Shown piece after piece: positions 1 through 8,392 of a DNA stretch of 64,000 nucleotides. The translations under genes and the position numbers were made by a program. Below the pieces are notes generated by a model that was not told the origin of the DNA, ran no database searches, and saw nothing but the letters and a program-made list of their open reading frames with translations. The DNA is from Streptomyces mangrovisoli (GTDB taxonomy: Bacteria > Actinomycetota > Actinomycetes > Streptomycetales > Streptomycetaceae). Every line of letters starts with the position of its first letter. Within the stretch, counting starts at the first letter, position 1. The stretch is taken from positions 62,001-126,000 of the forward strand of contig NZ_LAVA02000001.1 in the NCBI RefSeq assembly GCF_000974985.2, written 5' to 3'.

Positions 1-687
1 GACGTCCGCTGGGACCTCGTGCGCACCGACCGCGCCGACGCGGACACCGAGGAGACGGCCAGCGCGCTGCTCCGGCTGGTCGTGCGCGACCCCGACCAGG
101 CCGCCGTCGGACGCGCCCTGAGCGGGGCCGCGATCGAGCTGGCCCTCGCCAGTTACCCGGGCTTCAACGTCCTCGCCCCGCCCGGAAAGGGCGCGCCCTA
201 CGGGGTGTTCGAGGCCGACCACGTGCCCCAGGGGGAGGTCCCGCACGTGGCCGTCCTGCCCGAGGGGCGCCGTATCGACGTCGAACCCGCCTCGGACACG
301 CGCCCGTTGGTGCACGTGCCCGAGCCGTCGCTGCCCGAGCCGCTGCCCGCCGGACCGGTCCGGCGCGCCCCGCTCGGGCTCGTCGCGGGCGCGCGCAGCG
401 GCGACAAGGGCGGGGACGCCAACGTCGGCGTGTGGGCGCGCACCGACGACGCCTGGCGGTGGCTCGCCCACGAGCTGACCGTCGAGCGGTTCCGGGAGCT
501 GATCCCGGAGAGCGCCCCGCTGACCGTCGTACGGCACGTGCTGCCCGGTCTGCGCGCCCTGAACTTCGTGGTGGAGGGAGTGCTCGGCGCGGGCGTCGCC
601 TCCCAGCACCGTTTCGACCCGCAGGCCAAGGCCCTCGGCGAATGGCTGCGCTCCCGCCACCTGGACATCCCGGAGGCCCTGCTGTGA
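1..687 (+). CDS. AtuA-family acyclic terpene utilization protein, C-terminal part
   Basis: The frame is open from the first base, so the gene begins outside the window and only about 228 residues are visible. The last 110 residues carry the block GARSGDKGGDANVGVW, which I recognise from the C-terminal domain of AtuA-like (DUF1446) proteins. AtuA is encoded with geranyl-CoA carboxylase in acyclic terpene degraders, but its biochemical role is unclear. The stop overlaps the GTG of the carboxyltransferase gene (GTGA), so the two are probably translationally coupled. The operon content (carboxylase, acyl-CoA dehydrogenase, hydratase) agrees with a role in oxidising a branched or isoprenoid acyl-CoA. 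The substrate is not shown by the sequence. Confidence 0.8.
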   Translation, partial: DVRWDLVRTDRADADTEETASALLRLVVRDPDQAAVGRALSGAAIELALASYPGFNVLAPPGKGAPYGVFEADHVPQGEVPHVAVLPEGRRIDVEPASDTRPLVHVPEPSLPEPLPAGPVRRAPLGLVAGARSGDKGGDANVGVWARTDDAWRWLAHELTVERFRELIPESAPLTVVRHVLPGLRALNFVVEGVLGAGVASQHRFDPQAKALGEWLRSRHLDIPEALL

Positions 688-2282
688 CCGTCCTGTCCTC
701 CCAACTGGACATCGCGAGCCCGGACTTCCGGGCGCACCGCGAGACCATGCTCGGCAAGCTCGCCGACCTGGAGACCGAGCACGCCAAGGCGCTGGCCGGC
801 GGCGGCGAGAAGTACGTGCAGCGCCACCGCGGGCGCGGCAAGCTCCTCGCCCGCGAGCGCATCGAGTTGCTCCTCGACCCGGACACGCCGTTCCTGGAGC
901 TGTCCCCGCTGGCCGCGTGGGGCAGCGAGTACGCGGTCGGCGCGTCCCTGGTCACCGGGATCGGCGTGGTCGAGGGCGTCGAGTGCCTGATCACCGCCAA
1001 CGACCCGACCGTGCGCGGCGGCGCGAGCAACCCGTGGAGCCTGAAGAAGGCCCTGCGCGCCAACGACATCGCACTCGCCAACCGGCTGCCCTGCATCAGC
1101 CTGGTGGAGTCCGGCGGCGCCGACCTGCCCTCGCAGAAGGAGATCTTCATCCCCGGGGGCGCGATCTTCCGCGACCTGACCCGGCTCTCGGCGGCGGGCA
1201 TCCCCACCGTGGCGGTCGTGTTCGGCAACTCGACCGCGGGCGGCGCGTACGTCCCCGGCATGTCCGACCACGTCATCATGGTCAAGGAGCGCGCCAAGGT
1301 GTTCCTCGGCGGGCCGCCGCTGGTGAAGATGGCCACCGGCGAGGAGAGCGACGACGAGTCGCTCGGCGGCGCGGAGATGCACGCGCGCGTGTCGGGCCTC
1401 GCCGACTACTTCGCGGTCGACGAGCGCGACGCGCTGCGCCAGGCCCGCCGGGTCGTGGCCCGCCTCAACCACCGTAAGGCGTACGGCGATCCGGCCCCGG
1501 CCGAGCCGCCCAAGTACGACCCGGAGGAACTCCTCGGGATCGTCCCCGGCGACCTGAAGATCCCCTTCGACCCGCGCGAGGTCATCGCCCGGATCGTCGA
1601 CGGCTCCGACTTCGACGAGTTCAAGCCGCTGTACGGCACCAGCCTGACCACCGGCTGGGCCGCCCTGCACGGCTACCCGGTCGGCATCCTCGCCAACGCC
1701 CAGGGCGTGCTGTTCAGCGAGGAGTCGCAGAAGGCGGCGCAGTTCATCCAGCTCGCCAACCAGCGCGACATCCCGCTGCTGTTCCTGCACAACACCACCG
1801 GCTACATGGTCGGCAGCCGCTACGAGCAGGGCGGCATCATCAAGCACGGCGCGATGATGATCAACGCGGTCTCCAACTCGCGCGTGCCGCACCTGTCCGT
1901 GCTGATGGGCGCCTCCTACGGCGCCGGGCACTACGGCATGTGCGGGCGCGCCTACGACCCGCGCTTCCTGTTCGCGTGGCCCAGCGCCAAGTCCGCCGTC
2001 ATGGGTCCGCAGCAGCTGGCCGGCGTGCTGTCCATCGTCGCCCGGCAGTCGGCCGCCGCGCGCGGGCTGCCGTACGACGACGAGGCGGACGCCGGGCTGC
2101 GCGCCATGGTGGAGCAGCAGATCGAGTCCGAGTCCCTGCCGATGTTCCTGTCGGGGCGGCTGTACGACGACGGCGTCATCGACCCGCGCGACACCCGCAC
2201 CGTGCTCGGCCTGTGCCTGTCGGCCATCCACACCGCGCCCTTCGAGGGCGCGCGCGGTGGCTTCGGCGTCTTCCGGATGTGA
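684..2282 (+). CDS. acyl-CoA carboxylase, carboxyltransferase (beta) subunit
   Basis: This 532-residue protein has the length and layout of methylcrotonyl-CoA or geranyl-CoA carboxylase beta subunits. It transfers carboxyl from carboxybiotin to an acyl-CoA. Family blocks visible are GRGKLLARERIELLLDP near residue 50, ESGGADLP and NSTAGGAYVPGMSD in the N-terminal crotonase-like domain, and NTTGYMVG and MGASYGAGHYGMCGRAYDPRF in the C-terminal one. The GTG start at 684 overlaps the preceding stop; the frame is open further upstream, but homologues start near this MTVLSSQLD. It precedes its biotin carboxylase partner by five bases. Geranyl-, methylcrotonyl- or another branched substrate cannot be told apart by eye. 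Confidence 0.92.
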   Translation: MTVLSSQLDIASPDFRAHRETMLGKLADLETEHAKALAGGGEKYVQRHRGRGKLLARERIELLLDPDTPFLELSPLAAWGSEYAVGASLVTGIGVVEGVECLITANDPTVRGGASNPWSLKKALRANDIALANRLPCISLVESGGADLPSQKEIFIPGGAIFRDLTRLSAAGIPTVAVVFGNSTAGGAYVPGMSDHVIMVKERAKVFLGGPPLVKMATGEESDDESLGGAEMHARVSGLADYFAVDERDALRQARRVVARLNHRKAYGDPAPAEPPKYDPEELLGIVPGDLKIPFDPREVIARIVDGSDFDEFKPLYGTSLTTGWAALHGYPVGILANAQGVLFSEESQKAAQFIQLANQRDIPLLFLHNTTGYMVGSRYEQGGIIKHGAMMINAVSNSRVPHLSVLMGASYGAGHYGMCGRAYDPRFLFAWPSAKSAVMGPQQLAGVLSIVARQSAAARGLPYDDEADAGLRAMVEQQIESESLPMFLSGRLYDDGVIDPRDTRTVLGLCLSAIHTAPFEGARGGFGVFRM

Positions 2283-2287
2283 GGGCC

Positions 2288-4129
2288 ATGATCACTTCTG
2301 TACTGGTGGCGAACCGCGGCGAGATCGCCTGCCGCATCTTCCGCACCTGCCGCGACCTCGGCATCCGCACGGTCGCCGTGCACTCGGACGCCGACGCGGG
2401 CGCGCTGCACACGCGCGTGGCCGACACGGCCGTACGGCTGCCGGGCGCGGCGCCCGCGGAGACGTATCTGCGCGGCGACCTGATCGTGAAGGCGGCCGTC
2501 GCCGCCGGCGCGGACGCCGTCCACCCCGGCTACGGCTTCCTCTCCGAGAACGCCGACTTCGCGCGCGCCGTCCTGGACGCGGGCCTGGCCTGGATCGGCC
2601 CGCCGCCCGAGGCGATCGAGGCGATGGCGTCCAAGACCCGCGCCAAGGAGCTCATGGGGCTCGCGTCCCTGACCGACGTCACCGAGGCCGACCTGCCGGT
2701 GCTGGTGAAGGCGGCCGCGGGCGGCGGGGGGCGCGGTATGCGCGTCGTGCGCCTGCTGGACGAGCTGGGCGACGCCCTGGAGAGCGCGCGCGCCGAGGCC
2801 GCGAGCGCCTTCGGGGACGGCGAGGTCTTCGTCGAGCCCTACCTCGAAGGCGGCCGCCACGTCGAGGTGCAGATCCTCGCCGACACCCACGGCACGGTGT
2901 GGGCGCTCGGCACCCGCGACTGCTCCCTCCAGCGGCGCCACCAGAAGGTCATCGAGGAGGCGCCCGCGCCCGGCCTGTCCGACGCGCTCCAGGAGGAGCT
3001 GCGCACGCTGGCCGTGCGCGCCGCGCGCGCCGTCGACTACGCCGGCGCGGGCACCGTGGAGTTCCTCGTCGAGGGCGAGCGGGCGCACTTCCTGGAGATG
3101 AACACCCGCCTCCAGGTGGAACACCCGGTCACCGAGGCCGTGTTCGGCGTCGACCTGGTCGCGCTCCAGATCGCCGTCGCCGAGGGCGGCGCCCTGGACG
3201 CCGAACCGCCCGCGCCCCGCGGCCACGCCGTCGAGGCCCGCCTGTACGCGGAGGACCCGGCGCGCGGCTGGGCCCCGCAGACCGGCACCCTGCACCGCCT
3301 GGACGTGCCCGACACCATCCGCCTGGACACCGGGCTCACCGGCGGCGACGAGATCGGCGTGCACTACGACCCGATGCTCGCCAAGGCCGTCGCCCACGCG
3401 CCCACGCGCGCGGAGGCCGTGCGCAAGCTGGCCGGAGCGCTGGAGCGGGCCCGCATCCACGGCCCCGTCACCAACCGCGACCTCCTCGTGCGCTCCCTGC
3501 GCCACGAGGAGTTCACGAGCGGCCGCATGAACACCGGCTTCTACGACCGCCACCTCGCCGCCCTCACCACGCCCGAGCCGGACCCGTGGGCGCCGCTCGC
3601 CGCCGCCCTCGCGGACGCGCACGGCCGCTCCCGCTTCGGCGGCTGGCGCAACCTGTCCTCGCAGCCGCAGACCAAGCGCTACGCCCTCGGCGACGAGGAG
3701 GTCGAGGCCGCCTACCGGCACACCCGCGACGGCCTCGCCGCGGACGGCGTGCGGGTCGTGCACGCCGACGCCGCCCTCGTCGTCCTCGAGGTGGACGGTG
3801 TACAGCGCCGGTTCGAGGTGGCCCGCCACGGCGACCGCGTGCACGTCAACAACACCGCGCTCACCGTCCTGCCCCGCTTCCCCGACCCGGCCGCCCAGCG
3901 CGCCCCCGGCTCGCTGCTCGCGCCCATGCCCGGCACGGTCGTCAAGGTCGCCGAGGGGCTCGCGGTCGGATCTCCCGTCGAGGCCGGTGAACCGATCGTG
4001 TGGCTCGAAGCGATGAAGATGCAGCACCGCATCTCCGCACCGGTCACCGGGACCCTGACAGCTCTGCACGCCAAGCCCGGCCAGCAGGTCGAGGTTGGCA
4101 TGTTGCTGGCGGTAGTACAGGAAGCCTAG
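2288..4129 (+). CDS. acyl-CoA carboxylase, biotin carboxylase and biotin carrier (alpha) subunit
   Basis: The 613-residue protein combines a biotin carboxylase (VANRGEIACR at the N terminus, HPGYGFLSEN, the glycine-rich ATP loop GGGGRGM, EMNTRLQVEHPVTE) with a C-terminal carrier domain bearing EAMKMQH, whose lysine takes biotin. It carboxylates biotin with ATP and bicarbonate for the subunit encoded just upstream. One oddity is a shortened ATP-grasp region. Between the lysine of SKTRAKELM and that of VLVKAAAGGGG there are about 25 residues, against about 43 between the equivalent lysines of E. coli AccC, so the usual VPG-containing segment is missing. The TAG stop donates its last base to a GGGGCGCGGGG repeat. 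Confidence 0.92.
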   Translation: MITSVLVANRGEIACRIFRTCRDLGIRTVAVHSDADAGALHTRVADTAVRLPGAAPAETYLRGDLIVKAAVAAGADAVHPGYGFLSENADFARAVLDAGLAWIGPPPEAIEAMASKTRAKELMGLASLTDVTEADLPVLVKAAAGGGGRGMRVVRLLDELGDALESARAEAASAFGDGEVFVEPYLEGGRHVEVQILADTHGTVWALGTRDCSLQRRHQKVIEEAPAPGLSDALQEELRTLAVRAARAVDYAGAGTVEFLVEGERAHFLEMNTRLQVEHPVTEAVFGVDLVALQIAVAEGGALDAEPPAPRGHAVEARLYAEDPARGWAPQTGTLHRLDVPDTIRLDTGLTGGDEIGVHYDPMLAKAVAHAPTRAEAVRKLAGALERARIHGPVTNRDLLVRSLRHEEFTSGRMNTGFYDRHLAALTTPEPDPWAPLAAALADAHGRSRFGGWRNLSSQPQTKRYALGDEEVEAAYRHTRDGLAADGVRVVHADAALVVLEVDGVQRRFEVARHGDRVHVNNTALTVLPRFPDPAAQRAPGSLLAPMPGTVVKVAEGLAVGSPVEAGEPIVWLEAMKMQHRISAPVTGTLTALHAKPGQQVEVGMLLAVVQEA

Positions 4130-4149
4130 GGGCGCGGGGAACTGCGCGA
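4129..4149 (+). repeat. single copy of the GC-rich 3'-end repeat
   Basis: One perfect copy of the 21-base unit (G plus GGGCGCGGGGAACTGCGCGA) begins on the last base of the carboxylase stop codon. It lies in an 80-base gap between co-directional genes. The same unit forms the arrays at 12.4, 16, 26, 51.7 and 60.3 kb. Confidence 0.9.
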
Positions 4150-4209
4150 ACGACCACGAACGACCCGCACTCTCCAGACGGCCAGCAGTCGCCTTCTCTT
4201 AGGAGCCCC

Positions 4210-5376
4210 ATGAGTCCCGTCATCGAATCCGACGAACACAAAGCGCTCCGCGCCGCGGTCGCCGCGCTCGGCAAGCGCTACGGCCGCGCGTACCTGACGG
4301 CGCTCGCCGCCGAGGGCGGCCACCCCGACGAGCTGTGGGCGGAGGCCGGCAAGCTGGGCTACCTGGGCGTGAACCTGCCCGAGGAGCACGGCGGCGGGGG
4401 CGGCGGCATCGCGGAGCTGTCCATCGTCCTGGAGGAGCTGGGCGCGGCGGGCTGCCCGCTGCTGATGATGGTGGTCTCGCCCGCCATCTGCGGCACCGTC
4501 ATCGCCCGCTTCGGCACCGAGTCGCAGAAGCAGGCGTGGCTGTCCGGACTCGCCGACGGCAGCCGCACCATGGCCTTCGGCATCACCGAGCCCGACGCGG
4601 GGTCCAACTCGCACCGGATCACCACCACCGCCCGCCGCGACCCGGACAGCGGCGACTGGCTGCTCACCGGCCGCAAGGTGTTCGTCTCCGGCGTGGACAT
4701 CGCCGACGCCACCCTCATCGTCGGCCGCACCGCCGACGCCCGCACCGGCTCCCTCAAGCCCTGCCTGTTCATCGTCCCGCGCGACGCCCCCGGCTTCCAG
4801 CGCCGCGCCATCGACATGGAACTCAGCGCCGCGGAGAAGCAGTTCGAGCTCGTGCTCGACGACGTACGGCTGCCCGCCGACGCCCTGGTGGGCGACGAGG
4901 ACGCGGGGCTGCTCCAGCTGTTCGCCGGGCTCAACCCCGAGCGGATCATGACGGCCGCCTTCGCGATCGGCATGGGCCGCTTCGCCCTCGCCCGCGCCGT
5001 GGAGTACGCGCGCGAGCGGACCGTCTGGAAGGCCCCCATCGGCGCCCACCAGGCCATCGCCCACCCGCTCGCCCAGGCCCACATCGACCTCGAACTCGCC
5101 CGCCTGATGATGCAGAAGGCCGCCGCCCTCTACGACGCCGGGGACGACATCGGCGCCGGAGAGGCCGCCAACATGGCCAAGTACGCGGCGGGGGAGGCCT
5201 GCGTGAAGGCGGTCGACCAGGCCGTGCACACCCTCGGCGGCAACGGGCTCACGCGGGAATTCGGCCTCGCCTCGTTGATAACGGCGGCCCGCGTCTCCCG
5301 TATAGCTCCGGTGAGCCGGGAGATGATTCTCAACTACATCTCCCACCAGACCCTGGGTCTGCCCAAGTCGTACTGA
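4210..5376 (+). CDS. acyl-CoA dehydrogenase
   Basis: A 388-residue FAD-dependent acyl-CoA dehydrogenase that introduces the alpha-beta double bond into an acyl-CoA. Recognisable blocks are GYLGVNLPEEHGG (N-terminal domain), AFGITEPDAGSNSH (flavin-binding strand) and VDQAVHTLGGNGLTREFGLASLI (C-terminal helical domain). The usual EGTSQ glutamate motif near the C terminus is replaced by RIAPVSREMI, as in CaiA-like branches, so the catalytic base may sit elsewhere. The ATG at 4210 follows AGGAG. Its place between the carboxylase and CoA ligase genes suggests it acts before the carboxylation step. The specific acyl group is unknown. Confidence 0.9.
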   Translation: MSPVIESDEHKALRAAVAALGKRYGRAYLTALAAEGGHPDELWAEAGKLGYLGVNLPEEHGGGGGGIAELSIVLEELGAAGCPLLMMVVSPAICGTVIARFGTESQKQAWLSGLADGSRTMAFGITEPDAGSNSHRITTTARRDPDSGDWLLTGRKVFVSGVDIADATLIVGRTADARTGSLKPCLFIVPRDAPGFQRRAIDMELSAAEKQFELVLDDVRLPADALVGDEDAGLLQLFAGLNPERIMTAAFAIGMGRFALARAVEYARERTVWKAPIGAHQAIAHPLAQAHIDLELARLMMQKAAALYDAGDDIGAGEAANMAKYAAGEACVKAVDQAVHTLGGNGLTREFGLASLITAARVSRIAPVSREMILNYISHQTLGLPKSY

Positions 5377-5404
5377 CCGCCGCAGCGTTGCGCGAGGAGG
5401 AACC

Positions 5405-6973
5405 ATGTTCCGCAGCGAGTACGCCGATGTCCCGCCCGTGGAACTGCCCATCCACGAGGCGGTCCTGGGCCGCGCCGCCGAGTTCGGTGACACGCCCGCC
5501 CTGATCGACGGCACCGACGGCACCACCCTGACCTACGAGCAGCTGGACCGGTTCCACCGCCGTGTCGCGGCCGGCCTCGCCGAGGCCGGCCTGCGCAAGG
5601 GCGACGTGCTCGCGCTGCACAGCCCCAACACCATCGCCTTCCCCACCGTCTTCTACGCCGCCACCCGCGCGGGCGCCGCGGTCACCACCGTGCACCCGCT
5701 CGCCACCGCCGAGGAGTTCGCCAAACAGCTGAAGGACTCCGCGGCCCGCTGGATCGTCACCGTCTCCCCGCTCCTGGAGACCGCCCGCCGCGCCGCCGAA
5801 CTCGCGGGCGGCGTCGAGGAGATCTTCGTCTGCGACAGCGCGAGCGGCCACCGTTCCGTCCTCGACATGCTGGCCTCCACCGCGCCCGAGCCGGAGGTGG
5901 AGATCGACCCCGTGGAGGACGTCGCCGCGCTGCCGTACTCCTCGGGCACGACCGGCGTGCCCAAGGGCGTCATGCTCACCCACCGGCAGATCGCCACCAA
6001 CCTGGCCCAGCTCGAACCCCTCGTCGGCGCCGAGCCGGGCGAACGCATCCTGGCCGTCCTGCCGTTCTTCCACATATACGGCCTGACCGCCCTGATGAAC
6101 GCGCCGCTGCGGCACGGCGCGACCGTCGTCGTGCTGCCCCGCTTCGACCTGGAGACGTTCCTCGCCGCCATCCAGAACCACCGCATCACCGGGCTGTACG
6201 TCGCCCCGCCCATCGTCCTCGCCCTGGCCAAGCACCCGGCCGTCGCCCAGTACGACCTGTCGTCGCTGAAGTACCTGCTCAGCGCCGCAGCCCCGCTGGA
6301 CGCCCGGCTCGCCGCCGCCTGCTCCCAGCGCCTCGGGCTGCCGCCGGTCGGGCAGGCGTACGGCATGACGGAGCTCTCCCCGGGCACCCATGTCGTCCCG
6401 CTCGACGCCATGCACGACGCGCCCGCGGGCACCGTCGGCAAGCTCATCGCCGGCACCGAGATGCGCGTCGTCTCCCTCGACGACCCCGACAAGGACCTCG
6501 ACGTCGGCGAGCCCGGCGAGATCCTCATCCGCGGCCCCCAGGTGATGAAGGGCTACCTCGGCCGGCCCGACGCCACCGCCGCGATGATCGACGCCGACGG
6601 CTGGCTGCACACCGGCGACGTCGGGCACGTCGACGCGGACGGCTGGCTGTTCGTCGTCGACCGGGTGAAGGAACTCATCAAGTACAAGGGCTTCCAGGTC
6701 GCGCCCGCCGAACTGGAGGCGCTGCTGCTCACCCACCCGGGCATCGCCGACGCCGCCGTGGTCGGCGCGTACAACGACGAAGGCAACGAGATCCCGCACG
6801 CCTTCGTCGTCCGCCAGCCCACCGCCGCGGACCTCACCGAGCAGGAGATCATGCTCTACGTCGGCGAGCGCGTCGCCCCCTACAAGCGGGTCCGCCGGAT
6901 CACCTTCATCGAGGGCGTGCCCCGCGCCGCCTCCGGCAAGATCCTCCGCCGCGAACTGAGGAACCTCGCATGA
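5405..6973 (+). CDS. cinnamate/4-coumarate:CoA ligase-type acyl-CoA synthetase
   Basis: At 522 residues this closely matches, as I remember it, the S. coelicolor enzyme ScCCL (SCO4383), which activates cinnamate and 4-coumarate to CoA thioesters with ATP. The AMP-binding signature SSGTTGVPKG lies at about 179-188, GQAYGMTELSPG in the middle, TGDVGHVDADGW before the hinge, and the catalytic lysine in PRAASGKILRREL near the C terminus. Residue 294 is alanine within LLSAAAPL, where plant ligases have glycine; this is the same unusual residue reported for ScCCL. A GAGGAGG ribosome site precedes the ATG. It overlaps the hydratase gene by four bases. Whether an aromatic acid is the true substrate in this AtuA-type operon is open. 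Confidence 0.9.
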   Translation: MFRSEYADVPPVELPIHEAVLGRAAEFGDTPALIDGTDGTTLTYEQLDRFHRRVAAGLAEAGLRKGDVLALHSPNTIAFPTVFYAATRAGAAVTTVHPLATAEEFAKQLKDSAARWIVTVSPLLETARRAAELAGGVEEIFVCDSASGHRSVLDMLASTAPEPEVEIDPVEDVAALPYSSGTTGVPKGVMLTHRQIATNLAQLEPLVGAEPGERILAVLPFFHIYGLTALMNAPLRHGATVVVLPRFDLETFLAAIQNHRITGLYVAPPIVLALAKHPAVAQYDLSSLKYLLSAAAPLDARLAAACSQRLGLPPVGQAYGMTELSPGTHVVPLDAMHDAPAGTVGKLIAGTEMRVVSLDDPDKDLDVGEPGEILIRGPQVMKGYLGRPDATAAMIDADGWLHTGDVGHVDADGWLFVVDRVKELIKYKGFQVAPAELEALLLTHPGIADAAVVGAYNDEGNEIPHAFVVRQPTAADLTEQEIMLYVGERVAPYKRVRRITFIEGVPRAASGKILRRELRNLA

Positions 6974-7707
6974 CCGCACTCGTCGGCCGCGCCCACGAGC
7001 GCGGCATCACCACCCTCAGCCTCGACGCCGTCGAGCGGCGCAACGCGCTGTCGGCCGCGCTGGTCGGGGAGCTCGCCGACGCGCTGACCGACTGCGGCAA
7101 GGACGCCGACGTCCGCGCGGTCGTCCTCACCCACACCGGCACCACCTTCAGCGCGGGCGCCGACCTGCGCGACCCGCCGCGTCCCGACGCCCTCGTCGGC
7201 CTGCTCCGGCAGATCGTCGAGCTGCCCAAGCCGGTCGTCGCCCGGGTCACCGGGCATGTCCGCGCGGGCGGCCTCGGCCTCCTCGCGGCCTGCGACATCG
7301 CGGCGGCCTCCGGCGCGGCGAGCTTCGCCTTCACCGAGGTCCGCATCGGTGTCGCGCCCGCCGTCATCTCGCTGCCGGTGCTGGCCCGCGCCGACCCGCG
7401 CGCCGTCGCCCGCCTCTACCTCACCGGCGAGCGCTTCGACGCCGCCGAGGCCGTGCGCACCGGGCTGCTCACCGCGGCGGGCGACGACGTGGACGCCGTA
7501 CTCGAACCGGTCCTGGACGGGCTCAGGCGCTCCGCGCCCGAAGCCCTGGCCGCGACGAAAGCGCTGCTCACGGCTAGGGTGCTGGAGGCATTCGACCGGG
7601 ACGCGGCGGACCTCACCGCGCTCTCGGCCCGGCTGTTCGCCTCCCCGCAGGCCCGCGAGGGGATGACGGCCTTCCTCGAACGACGGGACCCCGCATGGGT
7701 GGTGTGA
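6970..7707 (+). CDS. enoyl-CoA hydratase/isomerase family protein
   Basis: A 245-residue crotonase-fold protein expected to hydrate an enoyl-CoA. The substrate-binding block VERRNALSAALV and the oxyanion-hole region GHVRAGGLGLLAACDIAAASG are visible, followed by SFAFTEVRIGVAP. The protein is slightly shorter than typical hydratases (about 255-260). The ATG overlaps the ligase stop, so the two are co-translated. It completes the dehydrogenase-ligase-hydratase set of the operon. Confidence 0.88.
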   Translation: MTALVGRAHERGITTLSLDAVERRNALSAALVGELADALTDCGKDADVRAVVLTHTGTTFSAGADLRDPPRPDALVGLLRQIVELPKPVVARVTGHVRAGGLGLLAACDIAAASGAASFAFTEVRIGVAPAVISLPVLARADPRAVARLYLTGERFDAAEAVRTGLLTAAGDDVDAVLEPVLDGLRRSAPEALAATKALLTARVLEAFDRDAADLTALSARLFASPQAREGMTAFLERRDPAWVV

Positions 7708-7714
7708 GACCGGG

Positions 7715-8311
7715 ATGGGCATGACCGCAGTCGACCGCGCTCCCAAGCAGGACCGCAGCCGGGCCACCCGGCAGCGGCTCCTGGAGGCCGCCGTGGCCTG
7801 CCTCGCCGAGCACGGCTGGGCGGGCTCCACGGTGTCCGTCGTCGCCGAGCGCGCGGGCGTCTCCCGGGGCGCGGCCCAGCATCACTTCCCCACCCGCGAG
7901 GACCTGTTCACGGCGGCCGTCGAGTACGTCGCCGAGGAACGCTCCAGCGCCCTGCGGGATCTGTTCCCGCAGGGCGCCGCCGACCGCCGCGCGGTGGTCC
8001 GCGCCCTCGTCGACCTGTTCACCGGGCCGCTGTTCCGCGCCGCCCTGCACCTGTGGGTGGCCGCGTCCGACGAGGAACAGCTGCGCGCCCGGGTCACCGA
8101 GCTGGAGGCCCGGGTCGGCCGCGAGACCCACCGCATCGCCGTCGACCTGCTCGGCGCCGACGAGTCCCGGCCGGGCGTACGCGAGAGCGTCCAGGGCCTC
8201 CTCGACATGGCCCGCGGCCTCGGCCTCGCCAACCTCCTCACGGACGACACAGCCCGCCGAGACCGGGTGGTAGCCCAATGGGCCACCCTCCTGGACACGG
8301 CCCTGGAGTAG
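7715..8311 (+). CDS. TetR-family transcriptional regulator
   Basis: A 198-residue protein with an N-terminal helix-turn-helix, ATRQRLLEAAVACLAEHG followed by VSVVAERAGVSRGAAQHHF, typical of TetR repressors. The C-terminal ligand domain is not assignable. It begins seven bases after the hydratase stop and is the last gene of the operon, so it probably controls it and may bind a CoA intermediate. A second ATG six bases downstream is an alternative start. No matching operator is identifiable because the operon promoter lies outside the window. Confidence 0.88.
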   Translation: MGMTAVDRAPKQDRSRATRQRLLEAAVACLAEHGWAGSTVSVVAERAGVSRGAAQHHFPTREDLFTAAVEYVAEERSSALRDLFPQGAADRRAVVRALVDLFTGPLFRAALHLWVAASDEEQLRARVTELEARVGRETHRIAVDLLGADESRPGVRESVQGLLDMARGLGLANLLTDDTARRDRVVAQWATLLDTALE

Positions 8312-8324
8312 TCCGGCGCCCGAA

Positions 8325-8345
8325 GGGGCGCGGGGAACCGCGCGA
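8325..8345 (+). repeat. single variant copy of the GC-rich 3'-end repeat
   Basis: The copy reads GGGGCGCGGGGAACCGCGCGA with one C-for-T change from consensus (written here in full only because the change matters; positions 8325-8345). It sits in the 81-base gap between the convergent TetR and citrate synthase genes. Confidence 0.8.
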
Positions 8346-8392
8346 TCAGCCCGAACGAGTCGGCACTCGCCCACGCGCCCCGGCAACCCGCG

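Noticed and set aside
198..2231. Long minus-strand frame of 677 codons opposite the carboxylase genes
   Set aside because: It is a shadow of the real plus-strand genes in high-GC DNA; the plus strand shows clear protein families.
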